NCBI GenBank assembly: GCA_945864225.1
Contig: CAMBAL010000026.1
Coordinates: 1 to 33,404 of the forward strand
Origin: an uncultured Blautia sp.
Lineage (GTDB): Bacteria > Bacillota > Clostridia > Lachnospirales > Lachnospiraceae
Reading direction: 5' to 3'
DNA length: 33,404 bases
In this document: in pieces, positions 31,354 through 33,404 of the stretch
How the letters are laid out: the number at the start of each line of letters is the position of its first letter
Position numbering within the stretch: the stretch's first letter is position 1
The notes under the pieces: generated by a model
What the model was told of the DNA's origin: nothing
The model's input: the letters and a program-made list of their open reading frames with translations, nothing else
The model's database searches: none
Translations under genes and position numbers: made by a program

Positions 31354-33363
31354 TTAACGATTTGCAATAGTAGCAATATCGATCAGCGTCAGATGATTCA
31401 GATCTGTATTCTCCAGACTGGTTACCAGTGCTTCTGCAGTATCCAGAGAAGTCAGAACATTAACACCTGTCTCAATGGCATTTCTCCGGATCACAAATCC
31501 GTCTTTCTGATGCTCCACACCCTGCGGCGGCGTATCAATGACCACATCGATCTTATGACCGAGAATCAGGTCCATCAGATTCGGAGCCGGCTGTTCAAGC
31601 TTATTGGTACGGATTGCTTTGATGCCATTTTCCTTCAGAACTTTTTCTGTACCTCTCGTTGCGTAAATGCGGTATCCCAAAGCTTCAAATCTTCTGGCAA
31701 TCGGAATGATGTCCTGTTTATCTTCCTCTCTTACCGTAATAATCATATTCTTATATTTCGGAAGCTTGATTCCTGCACCAAGGAACGCTTTATAAAGAGC
31801 TTCATTGAAGGTTTCCGCAATACCAAGGCACTCACCGGTGGATTTCATTTCCGGTCCGAGGCTGATATCCGCACCACGGATTTTTTCAAAGGAGAATACC
31901 GGCATCTTAATGGCAATGTGTTTTGCCTCCGGCTGAAGTCCCGGTTCATAGCCCAGATCTCTCAGCTTATATCCAAGAATCACCTTGGTTGCCAGCGGTA
32001 CGATCGGAATTCCGGTTACCTTGCTGATATAAGGAACGGTACGGCTGGAACGCGGATTTACTTCGATTACATATACTTCATCCTTACATACGATGAACTG
32101 GATATTGATCATACCAATTACATGAAGGGCTTTCGCAAGGCGGCTGGTGTATTCTGCAATCGTAGCCTTTGCCTGTGCACTGATGGTCTGTGCAGGATAA
32201 ACGGAAATACTGTCACCGGAATGGATACCGGCACGTTCAATATGCTCCATGATACCAGGAATCAGAATATCATCACCGTCGCAGACAGCATCGACCTCTA
32301 TTTCCTTACCAACCAGATATTTATCTACCAAAATCGGATGTTCCTGTGCGATCTGATTGATCACACCGATGTATTCTTCCACATCCTCATCACTGACTGC
32401 AATACGCATACCTTGTCCGCCAAGCACGTAGGAAGGACGTACCAGAACCGGATATCCCAGCTCGTTGGCAGCTTTTTTGGCTTCCTCTGCCGTAAATACC
32501 GTATGTCCCTTCGGGCGCGGGATCTGGCACTGTTCCAGAATTCCGTCAAAGAGCTCACGGTCCTCAGCTGCATCCACATTTTCTGCAGAAGTTCCAAGGA
32601 TTTTTACACCCATTTTGATCAGCGCTTCTGTAAGTTTGATTGCAGTCTGGCCACCGAACTGTACAACAGCACCGTCCGGTTTTTCAATATTTACAATGTT
32701 TTCCACATCCTCGGGAGTCAGAGGCTCGAAGTACAATTTATCTGCAATGTCAAAGTCCGTGCTGACTGTTTCCGGGTTGTTATTGACAATAATCGTCTCG
32801 TATCCTTCTTTGGAAAATGCCCAGGTACAGTGTACAGAACAGAAGTCAAATTCGATACCCTGACCAATACGGATCGGACCGGAGCCAAGAACCAGAACCT
32901 TCTTTTTATCCGGTGTGGCAACTGCTTCGTTTTCTGTTTCCTGATTACCGTATACAGAATAATAATACGGGGTTGCTGCCGCAAACTCTGCCGCACAGGT
33001 ATCAACCATTTTGTATGCAGCGGTAATTCCCCATTCCTGACGCAGAGCTTTGATTTCGGCTTCTGTCCTGCCGGTAAGTCTGGCAATCACATTATCCGGG
33101 AATTCCATGCGTTTTGCTTCCAGAAGGATCTCCGGTGTCAGTTCCTGATGTTTCAAGGTCTGTTCCATTTCCACAAGAATCGCGATCTTATCGATAAACC
33201 AGTGATCGATTCGTGTTACTTCATGAAGCATCTCCTGGGAAAGTCCTCTGCGGATTGCTTCTGCAATCTTCCAGATTCTGCGGTCATCCACAATCTTCAG
33301 CTCGTCCAGAAGTTCTTCCGAAGAAAGTCCGGAAAAATCATAGGACATCAGGCTGTCCACATG
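31354..33363 (-). CDS. carB: carbamoyl-phosphate synthase large subunit, 5' partial
   Basis: The last ~669 residues of CarB, which assembles carbamoyl phosphate from ammonia, bicarbonate and two ATP for arginine and pyrimidine synthesis. Present: the end of the first half's oligomerisation domain (IDHWFIDKIAILVEMEQTL), the complete second ATP-grasp half (VLVLGSGPIRIGQGIEFD, VRPSYVLGGQGM, VIEVNPRSSRTVPYISKVTG), and the C-terminal allosteric MGS-like domain (IYATRGTEKVLKENG, VVIDTPPQG). About 390-400 N-terminal residues (the first ATP-grasp unit) lie beyond the contig edge. The leading MYKRQ in the translated frame is adapter, and genuine coding starts at the His codon 33363. carA is not in the window. 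Confidence 0.96.
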   Translation of the reverse strand, partial: HVDSLMSYDFSGLSSEELLDELKIVDDRRIWKIAEAIRRGLSQEMLHEVTRIDHWFIDKIAILVEMEQTLKHQELTPEILLEAKRMEFPDNVIARLTGRTEAEIKALRQEWGITAAYKMVDTCAAEFAAATPYYYSVYGNQETENEAVATPDKKKVLVLGSGPIRIGQGIEFDFCSVHCTWAFSKEGYETIIVNNNPETVSTDFDIADKLYFEPLTPEDVENIVNIEKPDGAVVQFGGQTAIKLTEALIKMGVKILGTSAENVDAAEDRELFDGILEQCQIPRPKGHTVFTAEEAKKAANELGYPVLVRPSYVLGGQGMRIAVSDEDVEEYIGVINQIAQEHPILVDKYLVGKEIEVDAVCDGDDILIPGIMEHIERAGIHSGDSISVYPAQTISAQAKATIAEYTSRLAKALHVIGMINIQFIVCKDEVYVIEVNPRSSRTVPYISKVTGIPIVPLATKVILGYKLRDLGYEPGLQPEAKHIAIKMPVFSFEKIRGADISLGPEMKSTGECLGIAETFNEALYKAFLGAGIKLPKYKNMIITVREEDKQDIIPIARRFEALGYRIYATRGTEKVLKENGIKAIRTNKLEQPAPNLMDLILGHKIDVVIDTPPQGVEHQKDGFVIRRNAIETGVNVLTSLDTAEALVTSLENTDLNHLTLIDIATIANR

Positions 33364-33404
33364 CTGTCTCTTATACACATCTCCGAGCCCACGAGACCGT
33401 ACTA
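33364..33404 (-). other. Nextera i7 adapter and index remnant (not genomic)
   Basis: Reverse complement of the adapter at the left end: Tn5 mosaic end at 33364-33382, the rest of the i7 adapter to 33397, then CGTACTA, seven bases of index N702 (CGTACTAG). It truncates carB artificially. Confidence 0.97.

Overview
This 33.4 kb window looks like one complete short-read contig from a gut-type Clostridia bacterium, most likely Lachnospiraceae. The indications are moderate GC, strong AGGAGG ribosome sites, carbohydrate ABC transporters without their own ATPase, the DUF6323/DUF6179 pair, and short AT-rich hairpin repeats. Assignment is from gene content and style only. Both ends are Illumina Nextera adapter plus index sequence, not genome, so the first and last genes are cut by the library and have artificial termini.

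Layout. (1) 45-3309, plus strand: a 5'-truncated MttB-superfamily methyltransferase, a small membrane protein and a sodium:solute symporter. This is probably an uptake and demethylation unit for a quaternary amine. The symporter's 3' end runs into a structured repeat (3224-3466) whose two arms match an uninterrupted copy at 11594-11628. (2) 3683-6088, plus: a family 31 glycoside hydrolase with its own promoter. (3) 10106-6345, minus: polyamine ABC transporter potA-potB-potCD, in which the second permease and the binding protein are one polypeptide. (4) 16358-10457, minus: sugar-binding protein, two CUT1 permeases, a DUF5060/DUF4038-type putative glycosidase, then a LacI regulator. Palindromes of the AAACGTTT and GTTTAAAC type lie upstream of both the first gene and the regulator, suggesting autoregulated local control. 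(5) 18257-16758, minus: malQ. (6) 19376-18369, minus: an orphan NMT1/SsuA-type binding protein. (7) 20983-19603, minus: a DUF6323/DUF6179-like pair. (8) 21557-21105, minus: a NUDIX hydrolase. (9) 21558-22144: a gene-poor stretch with repeat hairpins, a terminator and two tiny hydrophobic frames that may be a decayed type I toxin locus. (10) 25638-22145, minus: a SEC-C protein, a GNAT acetyltransferase and a frameshifted GuaA-like fragment with a degenerate ATP loop. (11) 25791-26553: a stretch bounded by a perfect 12-bp inverted repeat and holding a small membrane protein. (12) 27454-26594, minus: molybdate-binding protein ModA, divergent from a plus-strand protein (27790-28653) that joins half a Mop domain to a PBP-like molybdate-sensor domain. 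(13) 31208-28718, minus: uppP and glpK. (14) 33363-31354, minus: carB, missing its N-terminal part.

No rRNA, tRNA, CRISPR array, transposase or recognised riboswitch was seen. The most noteworthy items are the half-Mop/PBP fusion beside an orphan modA, the potC-potD fusion, the repeat nested at the symporter 3' end, the inverted-repeat-bounded segment, and the GuaA-like relic.
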